Shown: positions 52,288 through 60,957, counted from the first letter of the stretch. The stretch: 64,000 nucleotides of DNA from Rossellomorea aquimaris (GCA_020524245.1 JAIVLN010000009.1:1-64000), one strand, 5' to 3'. Made by a program: numbers and translations. Notes: a model not told the origin generated them from the sequence alone.

Positions 52288-52596
52288 TTACTTTTTAGGT
52301 TCAGTTTGACCTTTCCATGCCAACATGCCACCTGACATGTTGATGACATTAAAGCCTTTTTCTTGTAAAAATTGAGCAGCTTTTCCACTGCGGCCTCCGG
52401 AACGGCAAACCATCACATGCTCTTCATCCTTCGGAATTTCATTGTAACGCTCCGAAATTTCGTCTAGAGGAATGTGACTTGCTCCAGGAATCATCCCTCT
52501 AGCAACCTCTTCATCTTTACGAACATCAATGATGCTTACTCTTTCACTATTCACTAGTTTTTCTTCAACTTTTTTCGGTTCGATTGTTTTAACCAT
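52288..52596 (-). CDS. Single-domain rhodanese
   Basis: A 102-residue rhodanese with active-site Cys in VMVCRSGGRSGKA. Start 52596 (MVKTIEPKK) has AAGGAGG upstream. The CstR-like palindrome at 52633-52648 lies just before, so this gene and those after may have a second regulated promoter. Confidence 0.9.
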   Translation of the reverse strand: MVKTIEPKKVEEKLVNSERVSIIDVRKDEEVARGMIPGASHIPLDEISERYNEIPKDEEHVMVCRSGGRSGKAAQFLQEKGFNVINMSGGMLAWKGQTEPKK

Positions 52597-52632
52597 TCGT
52601 AAATCCTCCTTGATTGAAATCACATTTGCACA

Positions 52633-52648
52633 ATAGCCCCCGGGGTAT
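52633..52648. promoter_or_regulatory. CstR-type operator, internal site
   Basis: ATAGCCCCCGGGGTAT contains CCCC/GGGG halves as in the other sites but its left end is ATAG instead of ATAC. It lies between the yrkE-like and rhodanese genes. Confidence 0.5.
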
Positions 52649-52666
52649 TATTTTAAACATAAAAAA

Positions 52667-53152
52667 TTAAATGAATAGGTTGACTTTCCCTTCGTTTGCT
52701 TCCCCAAGGTATGCTGCAACACCAGCGTAGTCGATGTCATCCAACAGCTCTTCTTTTTGAAGACCGAGAAGATCCATCGTCATCGTACATGCAACAAGGT
52801 TAACACCTTGCATTTGAGCCATTTCAACAAGTTCTGGAAGAGACATAGCGTTATGCTTTTTCATGACATGCTTGATCATCTTAGGACCCATTCCTGCCAT
52901 ATTCATCTTGGATAGACCAAGCTTTTTGGTTCCACGCGGCATCATGCGACCGAACATTTTTTCAAGGAACCCTTTCTTCACTGGAACTTGCTCATCTTTT
53001 CGAAGTGTGTTCAATCCCCAGAATGTATGGAAGATCGTCACCTCATGATCATAAGCTGCAGCACCGTTTGCAATGATGTATGCCGCAATGGCTTTGTCTA
53101 GATCTCCACTGAATAGGACAATCGTTGTTTTGTCTTTCTTTTGTTCTGTCAT
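52667..53152 (-). CDS. DsrE/DsrF/DrsH-like protein (YrkE-like)
   Basis: A 161-residue protein. N-terminal TTIVLFSGDLDKAIAAY, middle basic KMFGRMMPRGTKKLGLSKM, and conserved Cys in VACTMTMDLLGLQ. It is the first gene of the CstR-controlled operon, RBS AGGAGG 8 nt before the ATG. It is similar to B. subtilis YrkE. Confidence 0.9.
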   Translation of the reverse strand: MTEQKKDKTTIVLFSGDLDKAIAAYIIANGAAAYDHEVTIFHTFWGLNTLRKDEQVPVKKGFLEKMFGRMMPRGTKKLGLSKMNMAGMGPKMIKHVMKKHNAMSLPELVEMAQMQGVNLVACTMTMDLLGLQKEELLDDIDYAGVAAYLGEANEGKVNLFI

Positions 53153-53192
53153 TTGTATAACCTCCTGTTTTTATTATTCATTAATTATACGT

Positions 53193-53208
53193 ATACCCCT
53201 ATAGGTAT
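53193..53208. promoter_or_regulatory. CstR operator of the persulfide operon, site 1
   Basis: ATACCCCTATAGGTAT. It overlaps the TATAAT -10 (53207-53212, minus strand) of the operon, so bound CstR would block transcription. Confidence 0.75.
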
Positions 53209-53240
53209 TATAGTAGTTAAAAATAAAAAGGTGTTGCTTG

Positions 53241-53256
53241 ATACCCCTAAGGGTAT
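53241..53256. promoter_or_regulatory. CstR operator of the persulfide operon, site 2
   Basis: ATACCCCTAAGGGTAT. It lies just upstream of the -35 region of the same promoter. Confidence 0.75.
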
Positions 53257-53295
53257 ATTACGACATCTCTTTCAATGTGTCAACACCTTTGTTTT

Positions 53296-53556
53296 TTATC
53301 GGCTTTTGACAAGTAGATTAACGGCTTCTTGGATGAGTTCCTCTGTGTTTTCGCCTTTATCCATTTGCTCACGTACGCATTGCTCAAGGTTCGTTCCAAC
53401 GACCAATCCAATGGTACGATCGAGCGCACTTCGGATGGCTGACATTTGCGTAACGAGGTCCTTACAGTCTTTCTCTTCTTCCATCATCTTAAGGACACCG
53501 CGAACTTGTCCTTCGATACGCTTCACGCGATTTTTCATTTGATCTGTATATTCCAT
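53296..53556 (-). CDS. cstR: CsoR-family persulfide-sensing repressor CstR
   Basis: An 86-residue all-helical repressor of the CsoR/CstR family: RVKRIEGQVRGVLKMMEEEKDCKDL and LVVGTNLEQCVREQ. It keeps the two Cys (Cys31 and Cys60) but lacks the His of the copper-binding C-H-C triad of CsoR, so it is the persulfide-sensing type. Persulfide cross-linking releases it from ATACCCCTxxGGGTAT operators. It is next to the operon that it should control and has two operator sites upstream of its own promoter. Confidence 0.92.
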   Translation of the reverse strand: MEYTDQMKNRVKRIEGQVRGVLKMMEEEKDCKDLVTQMSAIRSALDRTIGLVVGTNLEQCVREQMDKGENTEELIQEAVNLLVKSR

Positions 53557-53587
53557 GTGTGTGGACCTCCTTTCAAACTCAAACTAA

Positions 53588-53603
53588 ATACCCCTATGGG
53601 TAT
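53588..53603. promoter_or_regulatory. CstR operator at the cstR promoter
   Basis: ATACCCCTATGGGTAT, overlapping the cstR -10 by two bases. Autorepression is likely. Confidence 0.75.
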
Positions 53604-53630
53604 AATACAACATCTATACTTAAAATGCAA
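53602..53630 (-). promoter_or_regulatory. Sigma-A promoter of cstR
   Basis: TTGCAT (53625-53630) and TATTAT (53602-53607) on the minus strand, 17-bp spacing, overlapping the operator at 53588-53603. Confidence 0.65.
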
Positions 53631-53702
53631 ATCCATCTGCTTTACTTCGTTTCCTTGAATCCATATTACCCGTTTATTGACTCTTGTTCAAGTCTCCCGC
53701 TT

Positions 53703-53718
53703 ATACCCCTCAGGGTGT
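53703..53718. promoter_or_regulatory. CstR-type operator, distal site
   Basis: ATACCCCTCAGGGTGT, one imperfect half. It is about 70 bp upstream of the cstR promoter and 73 bp from the cadA stop. Confidence 0.5.
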
Positions 53719-53723
53719 AAGAA

Positions 53724-53781
53724 GTGCCAGGTACCTCAAAAGAAAGCTGTAATATCAAGCTTCCTTAGAGATGCCTGGCAC
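53724..53781. repeat. Cluster C of palindromic GTGCCTGGCAC repeats
   Basis: GTGCCAGGTACC (53724-53735) and TGCCTGGCAC (53772-53781) in inverted order can form a hairpin. It lies 9 bp after the cadA stop codon and may also end its transcript. Confidence 0.75.
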
Positions 53782-53790
53782 GATAGGTCT

Positions 53791-55827
53791 TTAGTCCTTC
53801 AAGCGGAGTAGGCGCAGTCCATTCAGTGTAACGAGAAGCGTTGCGCCCATATCTGCGAAAATGGCAATCCATAATGTCAGCCATCCTGGAACGACTAATA
53901 AGAGCGCTAGAATCTTAATTCCGATTGAAAAACCGATGTTCTGTTTGATGATGTTCAGCGTTTTACGGCTCAACTTGATCGCGTATGGCAGTTTACGGAG
54001 ATCATCTCCCATCAAGGCGATGTCTGCCGTTTCAATGGCCGTGTCGGTTCCTGCACCACCCATGGCAATTCCGACTGTGGAAGAAGCTAATGCAGGTGCA
54101 TCATTCACACCATCTCCGATCATGGCGACACTGCCATACCTTTCTCTATATTCTTTAATGTAATTGAGTTTTTCTTCAGGCAATAACTCTGCCTTCACTG
54201 TAGAAATGTTCATTTGTTTTGCAATGCTTTGTGCCGTCCGCTCATGGTCACCCGTAAGCATGATTGTATTTTTGATACCCAATTGATGCAGGGCTTTGAC
54301 AACTTCAGGACTTTCCTTCCGAATCGTGTCGGCGACAGCGAATACCCCAAGCAATGCTTTTTCCGTTCCGATGGCAAGTACCGTTTTCCCTTCTGATCGA
54401 AGTCGATCAATGGCCTGGTCCGTGTCTTCGGAAAGGGAGAGGTCAAGGTCCTCACTAAAGAGCGAAATGCTTCCTGCGTAATAAACCTCTCCAGCAATTT
54501 TTCCTTTGATACCCTTACCGGTAATAGAAGTGAATGATTCTAATTCATCGTTATCGACATCAACACCGGCTTGATCCGCTCTTTTTAAAATGGCGGATGC
54601 TAAAGGATGTTGAGAACGGCTTTCCAACAGGGCGGCAATCTTCAGTACCTTTTCTTCGTTATCCCCCTCGAGGTTGATGATGTCTGTCACTTCAGGGACA
54701 CCATTTGTCAATGTACCTGTTTTATCAAACGCGATGGACTTCAGCTTCCCAGCTTCCTCGAGATAGACGCCTCCTTTGACCAATATCCCGTTACGAGCAG
54801 CATTTCCGACTGCTGTCACAATGGACACTGGCGTAGAAATGACGAGAGCACAAGGGCAACCGACAACGAGCACGGCAAGTCCTTGATAAACCCACTCGCT
54901 CCAACTTGCTCCGAGTAATGGAGGAATGGTGGCCACCCCGATTGCGACTAAAATGATCGCAGGGGTATAGTACTTCGCAAATTTATCGACGAAAGATTGA
55001 GAAGGCGCACGTTCTTCTTGTGCCTCTTCTACCAGATGAATGATTTTGGAGAGGGTCGTGTCTTCCACACGCTTCGTAACCTCTACTTCAAGATATCCTT
55101 CCACATTCAATGTACCCGCAAAAACTTCGTCTCCCTCATCCATCTGAACGGGCACTGATTCACCTGTAATGGCAGATTGATTGATGGAAGAGTTTCCTCT
55201 TGTCACGATTCCGTCCATGGCGAGTTTTTGACCAGGTAAAACAATCATGGTATCTCCGACCTGGACATCATCAACAGGAATTGTGATCTCTTCCCCGTTT
55301 CGACGGATCGTCGCCTCTTTAGGTGCAATTTCCATTAAACCACGAATGGATTGTCGTGCCTTATCCATCGAATAGGCTTCAAGGATCTCACTGATCGCAA
55401 ATAAGATGACAACCATCGCACCTTCGCCCCATTCACCAATGATGGCTGCCCCGATGATCGCAATCGTCATCAATGTTCTCATATCAAAATCAAGACGAAT
55501 CAGATTCTTCAATCCTGTTTGGAAAAGCCCGTAGCCTCCGACAAGGATTGAGCTAGCATACAGCGCGTTGGACAGGAGCGATCCTTCCCCATTTGTAAGA
55601 CTTAACGACCAACCGATCACGAGTAGAATCGCAGAAAGAACAACATTTAGATGTTTTTTCAAGAATGGCTCTTTCGGCTCTTCTTCCTGCACATGATCTG
55701 GTCGAACTTTCAGGTTTTCGAAAGCCCCTGCCTTTTCAATTTCCTTTATTTCAGCTTGACCTGTAATCGTAAGTTTAGAAGCTGTGAAGTTTACTTTAGC
55801 ATCCGAAACACCATCCAGGTGCTTCAC
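53791..55827 (-). CDS. cadA: Heavy-metal P1B-type ATPase CadA, N-terminus cut off by an in-frame stop
   Basis: The readable frame (678 residues from a GTG in NVKHLDG) encodes a Cd/Zn/Pb export ATPase: the rest of a HMA domain, about eight membrane helices, the ion-binding [11 protein letters not shown], phosphorylation motif [10 protein letters not shown], and the hinge [12 protein letters not shown]. Homology continues upstream in frame to a TTG at 55920 (709 residues, usual CadA length), interrupted by TGA at 55858-55860. The catalytic and transport parts are intact. Either translation restarts at an internal codon, or the gene is a recent pseudogene, or the TGA is read through. Confidence 0.85.
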   Translation of the reverse strand: MKHLDGVSDAKVNFTASKLTITGQAEIKEIEKAGAFENLKVRPDHVQEEEPKEPFLKKHLNVVLSAILLVIGWSLSLTNGEGSLLSNALYASSILVGGYGLFQTGLKNLIRLDFDMRTLMTIAIIGAAIIGEWGEGAMVVILFAISEILEAYSMDKARQSIRGLMEIAPKEATIRRNGEEITIPVDDVQVGDTMIVLPGQKLAMDGIVTRGNSSINQSAITGESVPVQMDEGDEVFAGTLNVEGYLEVEVTKRVEDTTLSKIIHLVEEAQEERAPSQSFVDKFAKYYTPAIILVAIGVATIPPLLGASWSEWVYQGLAVLVVGCPCALVISTPVSIVTAVGNAARNGILVKGGVYLEEAGKLKSIAFDKTGTLTNGVPEVTDIINLEGDNEEKVLKIAALLESRSQHPLASAILKRADQAGVDVDNDELESFTSITGKGIKGKIAGEVYYAGSISLFSEDLDLSLSEDTDQAIDRLRSEGKTVLAIGTEKALLGVFAVADTIRKESPEVVKALHQLGIKNTIMLTGDHERTAQSIAKQMNISTVKAELLPEEKLNYIKEYRERYGSVAMIGDGVNDAPALASSTVGIAMGGAGTDTAIETADIALMGDDLRKLPYAIKLSRKTLNIIKQNIGFSIGIKILALLLVVPGWLTLWIAIFADMGATLLVTLNGLRLLRLKD

Positions 55828-55857
55828 GTTCGTTTCGAACTTTTTGGCACAGTTCGC

Positions 55858-55860
55858 TCA
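55858..55860 (-). other. In-frame TGA at the first Cys of the CadA metal-binding motif
   Basis: On the minus strand the frame from the TTG at 55920 encodes a 20-residue start ending VYRISGFT, then TGA, then [16 protein letters not shown]. In CadA proteins the motif is GFTCxNC, so TGA replaces the first Cys codon (TGC or TGT, one base away). The RBS GAGGAGGGG and overlap with cadC stop support the TTG start. Confidence 0.85.
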
Positions 55861-55906
55861 GGTGAATCCTGAAATACGATATACTTTCTCCTCTTGGTTC
55901 AATTGT

Positions 55907-56281
55907 TCAGCTTGTTCCAATATGTTTCCCCTCCTCTAAGTGAGAGAATGCCATCTGAATGATTTGTCGTACATGATCATCATCTAATGAATAGTATACG
56001 AGTTTTCCTTCTTTTCTATATTTCGCAAGACCCATATTCCGCAGCAAACGCAAATGATGGGAAGCCGTCGCAACGGTACAATCCACTATATTGGAGACAT
56101 CACATACGCACAGTTCGTCCTCTAACGATAAGGCATATGCGATTTTAATCCGTGTATCTTCAGATAACGCCTTGAAAATCTTCGCTACAGACATCGGATC
56201 TGTTTCAGCAATATTCTCCTTGATCCGATTCACCTTGTCTTCATGTACACATGTAACTTTGCAAACATCTTCCTTTGCCAA
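55907..56281 (-). CDS. cadC: ArsR/SmtB-family metal-responsive repressor CadC
   Basis: A 124-residue winged-helix repressor. N-terminal Cys7 and Cys11 (MAKEDVCKVTC) and the helix-3 motif ELCVCDVSNIV give the CadC-type metal site for Cd, Pb, Zn. The HTH is CTVATASHHLRLLRNMGL. TTG start (56281-56279) behind GAGAGGTG. It overlaps the original start of cadA by 14 nt. It represses its operon from the palindrome at 56300-56319. Confidence 0.94.
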   Translation of the reverse strand: MAKEDVCKVTCVHEDKVNRIKENIAETDPMSVAKIFKALSEDTRIKIAYALSLEDELCVCDVSNIVDCTVATASHHLRLLRNMGLAKYRKEGKLVYYSLDDDHVRQIIQMAFSHLEEGKHIGTS

Positions 56282-56299
56282 TCCATTTCACCTCTCATC

Positions 56300-56352
56300 A
56301 TTCAAACGTTCTTTTGAATATTAGTATAAAGATCGCCAAGCTTCCATGTCAA
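56300..56352 (-). promoter_or_regulatory. cadCA promoter with CadC operator
   Basis: On the minus strand TTGACA (56347-56352) and TATACT (56323-56328), 18-bp spacing. The operator ATTCAAA-N6-TTTGAAT (56300-56319) lies just downstream of the -10, like the CadC operator of plasmid pI258. The -35 directly abuts palindromic repeat cluster D. Confidence 0.85.
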
Positions 56353-56411
56353 GTGCCAGGTACCGAAAATGAACCCTTGGTACGACTAGGTTTATAAACG
56401 GTACCTGGCAC
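56353..56411. repeat. Cluster D of palindromic GTGCCTGGCAC repeats
   Basis: GTGCCAGGTACC (56353-56364) and GGTACCTGGCAC (56400-56411) are near-perfect inverted copies that can form a 12-bp stem. The cluster flanks the upstream side of cadCA. Confidence 0.8.
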
Positions 56412-56426
56412 GGATTCAACACTAAG

Positions 56427-56458
56427 AAAACCCGGATCTGCTTCTCAGATCCGGTTTT
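56427..56458 (-). terminator. Terminator of the peptidase S51 gene
   Basis: On the minus strand AAAACCGGATCTG pairs with CAGATCCGGGTTTT around AGAAG, followed by CTTAG. Strong stem, short T-tract. Confidence 0.75.
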
Positions 56459-56459
56459 G

Positions 56460-57083
56460 TCATTTCCATCTTTCAATTGTGCCATAGGTTTGAACAGTGC
56501 CATCTTCCTGAACGATGAGTCCGGCACCATCTTTACATGCATACACCGTTCCGGCTAGGCTTGTTCTTACTTCTTCCATTTGATCAACAACCTTATCGGA
56601 ATGCGGCAAGAAATGAACATCCACTAACCCAAGTCCGTTCAAGTCGTCTAACCCGATTTCATTCAGATCCAGAAAATGAGCAGACTCTATGCTAGTTGTC
56701 ATGATCATCGCGCCAGCGCTTACCCCTATGAGTATACCCCCTCTTTCAACAAACTCTTTCAAAAAAGGGATCATTCCCCGCTTCTTAAGATTGTTTAAAA
56801 AGTAAAATGTATTCCCTCCAGAGAGATAGATGGCATCACATTTTTTCAATTCCTCTAAATGGTGATCTTCGAATTCTTGGTCGATATCAGCATAAACAAA
56901 CGCATCAAATCCGAGATCCTCCAAGAATGGTTTCGTCTTATTGAAATAGAACCTTGTTTCATCATATTGAGAGGGGATATATCCGAGCCTGCTGCCATGT
57001 TCCGATACAATCGATTGGATTTCGTCTTTAAAAGCGTGATTCAATTTCTCATCTATGCTACTCAACAATATCAAATTTCCCAT
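56460..57083 (-). CDS. Peptidase S51 family (peptidase E-like) protein
   Basis: A 207-residue protein with a class I glutamine-amidotransferase-like fold. The nucleophile is in GVSAGAMIMTTS, the family turn is CDAIYLSGGNTFYFL, and HFLPHSDK carries a His. Peptidase E members cleave Asp-X dipeptides. It is a paralogue (same family) of the cyanophycinase in this window, but shorter. It follows the next gene with a 9-bp gap. Confidence 0.88.
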   Translation of the reverse strand: MGNLILLSSIDEKLNHAFKDEIQSIVSEHGSRLGYIPSQYDETRFYFNKTKPFLEDLGFDAFVYADIDQEFEDHHLEELKKCDAIYLSGGNTFYFLNNLKKRGMIPFLKEFVERGGILIGVSAGAMIMTTSIESAHFLDLNEIGLDDLNGLGLVDVHFLPHSDKVVDQMEEVRTSLAGTVYACKDGAGLIVQEDGTVQTYGTIERWK

Positions 57084-57092
57084 CCTGAATAT

Positions 57093-57776
57093 TCAACCTT
57101 TCTGTCCATCCACCACTTTCGCTTCAGTACTTTTATTTAGGCTAGAATTCCGGAACATTTCCTGAAATGCCTTTTCATCTTGAAGAAGTCTAGTTATGTA
57201 AACGAATCCGATGACCGTCAAAATGGAGATTCCCCAGCTGATCACTTGTCTAGCGATCAACCCTTTATCGAAAGCCTCGACGCCATATTCTTGAATCAGC
57301 CATATTTTGAATGTCGCCTGGATGACATCCCGCAACGCAAATGCAACGGTAATCAACGTAAAAATCATGAAGATTTTCTTCTTATTGAATAACGGTTTCA
57401 GCTTCGACTTGTCGAATCCTTGCAACTCCATCAAATCGAGTCCGAAGTATAAGGCAATCGGCTTTTTCAAAACAGCCGTCCCGATAAACAAAGCCGCCAA
57501 TGCATATCCATAGAAAACATTATTCCATAATAATTGCATCGCCGAGCCTGCCAAAACATCCAAAAGCGTTCCAACCACTAGATTTCCCAGCATGAACAAG
57601 CCGAACACATTCAGTTTTCTGATTTCATAGAACCGATAAATACTATAGAGGATCCCGGGTACAGAAGACACGAGCATCGCATAATAATCACCGATTAAAT
57701 CACGTCCCCCATGCCAAACGATCAACGGGAAGACGACATAGAACACAATATCCAGTACCGCTACGTAACGCTTCAT
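57093..57776 (-). CDS. VC0807 family membrane protein
   Basis: A 227-residue membrane protein with about six helices. YYAMLVSSVPGILYSIYRF and WNNVFYGYALAALFIGTA resemble the VC0807/DUF3159-like family. Function unknown. It is cotranscribed with the S51 peptidase gene (9-bp gap). Confidence 0.75.
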   Translation of the reverse strand: MKRYVAVLDIVFYVVFPLIVWHGGRDLIGDYYAMLVSSVPGILYSIYRFYEIRKLNVFGLFMLGNLVVGTLLDVLAGSAMQLLWNNVFYGYALAALFIGTAVLKKPIALYFGLDLMELQGFDKSKLKPLFNKKKIFMIFTLITVAFALRDVIQATFKIWLIQEYGVEAFDKGLIARQVISWGISILTVIGFVYITRLLQDEKAFQEMFRNSSLNKSTEAKVVDGQKG

Positions 57777-57941
57777 AATATGCTCCTTCTCTATCTTTTA
57801 CTAACATAGATTCGGTTCTCATTTACAAATCCCTTTTATGACAAATTACAAAAAGTGAAACTATTCCTTGAGTGGACCGTATGGTACGATAACGAAGGAA
57901 TACATAAATTGGCATTCACGTTAAAAAAGGGGGACCATACT

Positions 57942-59498
57942 ATGGTGCGACACGTGAAACGAAAAGGCACACTTTATCTGCCTTTACTATTACTGATCGT
58001 GATGATTGGATTACTGACCATCCATCACGCTGGTAAAGAACGAGACCTTACACCAGAAGGTTCGAGCAGAAATATAGTCGTCACAGAAGGGGCGACCGGG
58101 AAAGTCTTACGCGTTGATAAAACAGATTCAGGTTATGACGTTCATTACAATGAAGACGATCGACTGACGAATCTGCAGCTGAATGAGACGTTGGAAGTTA
58201 CAAAAAAAGAAACACTTCCTGTTGAATTGAGCTTATCTTCAAAGTTCTGGGCGAAAGAAAACATAGCGATTTATATCGATAAGAATGAACTGATCCATTA
58301 TGACAGAGACAAATCCGAGACATTAGATAACGAAGTGGACGGGTTAGCTGCTGCAGAAAACGCCGTCTATTATTGGAAAAAGAACCGAATCCTCAAATTG
58401 GATACGAGCACCCTCACCACTTCTGAACTTGCACAAACAGATTTGCCAATTGGCGGGCTTTTTGCAAGCGATGATACGGATGGATTGTTTGCTGCTGTCG
58501 TTAAACAAGAGGATCTGTCGTTTGACGTTCATGTCTTTGAAAACAATGGAGAAAAAGTGAACAAGACATATACGTTCAACCTTCCTTCATTATCGGGAGA
58601 ATTGGTGGATACCGTCGACCTCTCCCGAAACGAAGAAGGCATCCATTTAATTTACACAACAAGACAGACCCATGCTGGAACGGTTACGATCAGAGGCTAC
58701 TATAATTTATTTACCGCCTCTCAAGAAGAACCGACTTTTAAAGAAATCAAAGTGTATGATACGTTTACGAACAGCCGTATGAGGGTTGTCGATGACTTTA
58801 ACCTCGTCCTGACGGATGACGGACCAGAAGTCACCTTATCTGCAAGAGGGATGATCACAGCAAAGATCGAAAGCTGGAATGTGTACAAGGCTAAACAGGT
58901 CAAACCAGAAAGATGGGTAGCGAACCACATTAGTGCGACGACATCCATTTCTAAAAGTCACCAATATGCGAGCGAAGGTGAAATCTTCTGGCTCGACTAT
59001 AAAGGGAAAAACGTGAAAATGATGGCGGTTTCCGATCAACCCGTCCTCGTCCAAAAAGCAGAGGAATATCAACTGAACGATTTCGTCCAAGGGTTTTATA
59101 CTGGGATTTCCTCTCTTCCATATGGATTTATCCTGTTGATGGTTTCTGTCATGTGGATTGCCCCTTCTGCGATTTTCCTGTTCTGCATCTCGTTCTGGAA
59201 TGAAGATGCCATTGAGCAGAAACGAAGCTGGGTACGGTACAGCGCAATCGGGTTATTCGCCATTTGCCAGTATTATTTGATGCAACAATTCTTCACGCCG
59301 ATGTTCGATAGATTTTCACCTGAATATCTATCGTTTCCTTCATACTCTATTTTCTTGCCAATCTTGATTGTGTTGTTGAGCGCTCTATTTACACAGTTTG
59401 TACGGCAAAGACAATGGAGCCTGTATCAAGAATTCGGTTACTTTACGATGTTCAATACGCTCATCATCATCTTCCTCATCTCACCTTATATCGTATAA
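57942..59498 (+). CDS. Membrane protein with extracellular beta-propeller-like domain, unknown
   Basis: A 518-residue protein. An N-terminal signal anchor (LYLPLLLLIVMIGLLTI), about 380 extracytoplasmic residues with repeating beta-strand patterns (GKVLRVDKTDSGYDVHYNED, NAVYYWKKNRILKLDTSTL, IHLIYTTRQTHAG), then about four C-terminal helices. I do not recognise the family. Start 57942 has AAAGGGGGA upstream, the frame open to 57855 does not need the extra residues. Single gene with a strong terminator. Confidence 0.7.
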   Translation: MVRHVKRKGTLYLPLLLLIVMIGLLTIHHAGKERDLTPEGSSRNIVVTEGATGKVLRVDKTDSGYDVHYNEDDRLTNLQLNETLEVTKKETLPVELSLSSKFWAKENIAIYIDKNELIHYDRDKSETLDNEVDGLAAAENAVYYWKKNRILKLDTSTLTTSELAQTDLPIGGLFASDDTDGLFAAVVKQEDLSFDVHVFENNGEKVNKTYTFNLPSLSGELVDTVDLSRNEEGIHLIYTTRQTHAGTVTIRGYYNLFTASQEEPTFKEIKVYDTFTNSRMRVVDDFNLVLTDDGPEVTLSARGMITAKIESWNVYKAKQVKPERWVANHISATTSISKSHQYASEGEIFWLDYKGKNVKMMAVSDQPVLVQKAEEYQLNDFVQGFYTGISSLPYGFILLMVSVMWIAPSAIFLFCISFWNEDAIEQKRSWVRYSAIGLFAICQYYLMQQFFTPMFDRFSPEYLSFPSYSIFLPILIVLLSALFTQFVRQRQWSLYQEFGYFTMFNTLIIIFLISPYIV

Positions 59499-59506
59499 AT
59501 AGGAAA

Positions 59507-59534
59507 AGGTTGCCCAACGTTGGGCAACCTCTTT
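59507..59534. terminator. Terminator between the membrane protein gene and argH
   Basis: AGGTTGCCCAA pairs perfectly with TTGGGCAACCT around CG, with CTTTTC after and AAAA before, so it can act in both directions. Confidence 0.85.
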
Positions 59535-59562
59535 TCATTATGTGATTTATCCTTTCACCTTT

Positions 59563-60957
59563 CTACGTCACAGGAGCCCCCTTTTTCAGCAACTTCGCCT
59601 CGGCAAGGTCAATCTGCTTACGAACTTGCTGCTGCGAGGTTCCTCCCTCACTATTCCTTGCTGCTACGACATTTTCCGGTTTCAGAACATCGTACACATC
59701 CTCATCGAACAAATCGCTGAATGAATGATACTCATCCATCGATATATCGGACAGATACACCTTCTGTTGAATCGCGCTTAGCACAATCCTTCCAACGACG
59801 GAGTGCGCTTCTCTGAACGGCATACCTCTTGTCACGAGATAATCCGCCAGGTCAGTCGCGTTTGAATAGTCTTCCGCTACCGCTTTTCTCATCGCTTTAA
59901 CATTTACCTGCATCGTATCAATCATCGGAGCAAGGAGCTTCAAAGTCCCTTCGACTGTTTTTACCGTGTCGAACATCCCTTCCTTATCCTCTTGCATATC
60001 TTTGTTATACGCTAGCGGCAGTCCTTTCAAAACCGTTAGCAATCCGATCAAATTTCCATACGTACGACCGGTCTTCGCTCGTAACAGCTCTGGAACATCG
60101 GGATTCTTCTTCTGTGGCATGATACTCGAACCGGTACAGAACGAATCGTCTAGCTCGATGAATCCGAATTCCTGACTCGACCAGATCACCATTTCTTCGG
60201 ATAAACGGGAGATATGAGTCATCATGATGGACGCAATGGAAAGGAACTCCAGTATGAAATCCCGATCACTCACAGCATCCATACTGTTCGGATATACCGA
60301 TTCGAACCCGAGCAATTCCGCTACACGCTCCCGATCGATAGCGAAGGTGGTTCCTGCCAACGCACCTGCCCCTAGGGGTAACACATCGATCCGTTTCAAG
60401 CTGTCAATCAATCGCTCTTTATCTCGCTCGAGCATCCAGAAGTAAGCCATTAAATGATGAGCGAAGGAAATCGGCTGAGCTCTTTGCAGGTGGGTATACC
60501 CCGGCAACACGGTTTCGACATTGGACTTCGATTGGTTTAGGATCGCATGCTGTACCTCATCGACAAGACCGATGATATCAATCGTTTTTCTTTTTAAAAA
60601 CAAATGCATATCTGTCGCCACCTGGTCATTCCGGCTCCGACCTGTATGGAGCTTACCACCGACGGTTCCGATCTCATCAATTAGGTGCTTCTCGATATTC
60701 ATGTGAATGTCCTCGTGCTCAACGGCGTAAGCCAATTCTCCTCTTTCTATCTTTCGCTTCAAGGAAAGGAGACCATTTCGAATCAACTTCGCATCTTCCT
60801 CTGATATGATTCGACATTCACCCAGCATCTGGACGTGCGCCAGACTGCCTTCAATGTCTTCAAGTGCGAGCTGCTGATCGAATTCAATTGAAGCTGTAAA
60901 TGATTCGACCAGTTCATTCGTTTCTTTTGTAAAACGTCCGCCCCATAACTTAGACAT
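59563..60957 (-). CDS. argH: Argininosuccinate lyase
   Basis: A 464-residue enzyme that splits argininosuccinate to arginine and fumarate. The fumarase/aspartase signature is [12 protein letters not shown], the N-terminal KLWGGRF, and [13 protein letters not shown] is present. Start 60957 overlaps the argG stop by 8 nt. The frame open to 61104 lies within argG and is not used. Confidence 0.96.
   Translation of the reverse strand: MSKLWGGRFTKETNELVESFTASIEFDQQLALEDIEGSLAHVQMLGECRIISEEDAKLIRNGLLSLKRKIERGELAYAVEHEDIHMNIEKHLIDEIGTVGGKLHTGRSRNDQVATDMHLFLKRKTIDIIGLVDEVQHAILNQSKSNVETVLPGYTHLQRAQPISFAHHLMAYFWMLERDKERLIDSLKRIDVLPLGAGALAGTTFAIDRERVAELLGFESVYPNSMDAVSDRDFILEFLSIASIMMTHISRLSEEMVIWSSQEFGFIELDDSFCTGSSIMPQKKNPDVPELLRAKTGRTYGNLIGLLTVLKGLPLAYNKDMQEDKEGMFDTVKTVEGTLKLLAPMIDTMQVNVKAMRKAVAEDYSNATDLADYLVTRGMPFREAHSVVGRIVLSAIQQKVYLSDISMDEYHSFSDLFDEDVYDVLKPENVVAARNSEGGTSQQQVRKQIDLAEAKLLKKGAPVT

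Noticed and set aside
55826-55860. Selenocysteine at the CadA TGA codon (UxxC motif)
   Set aside because: The hairpin GTTCG-AAA-CGAAC about 17 nt downstream has no G at the loop apex and a three-base loop, unlike bacterial SECIS elements, and Bacillaceae generally lack selenocysteine machinery. A nonsense mutation is simpler.
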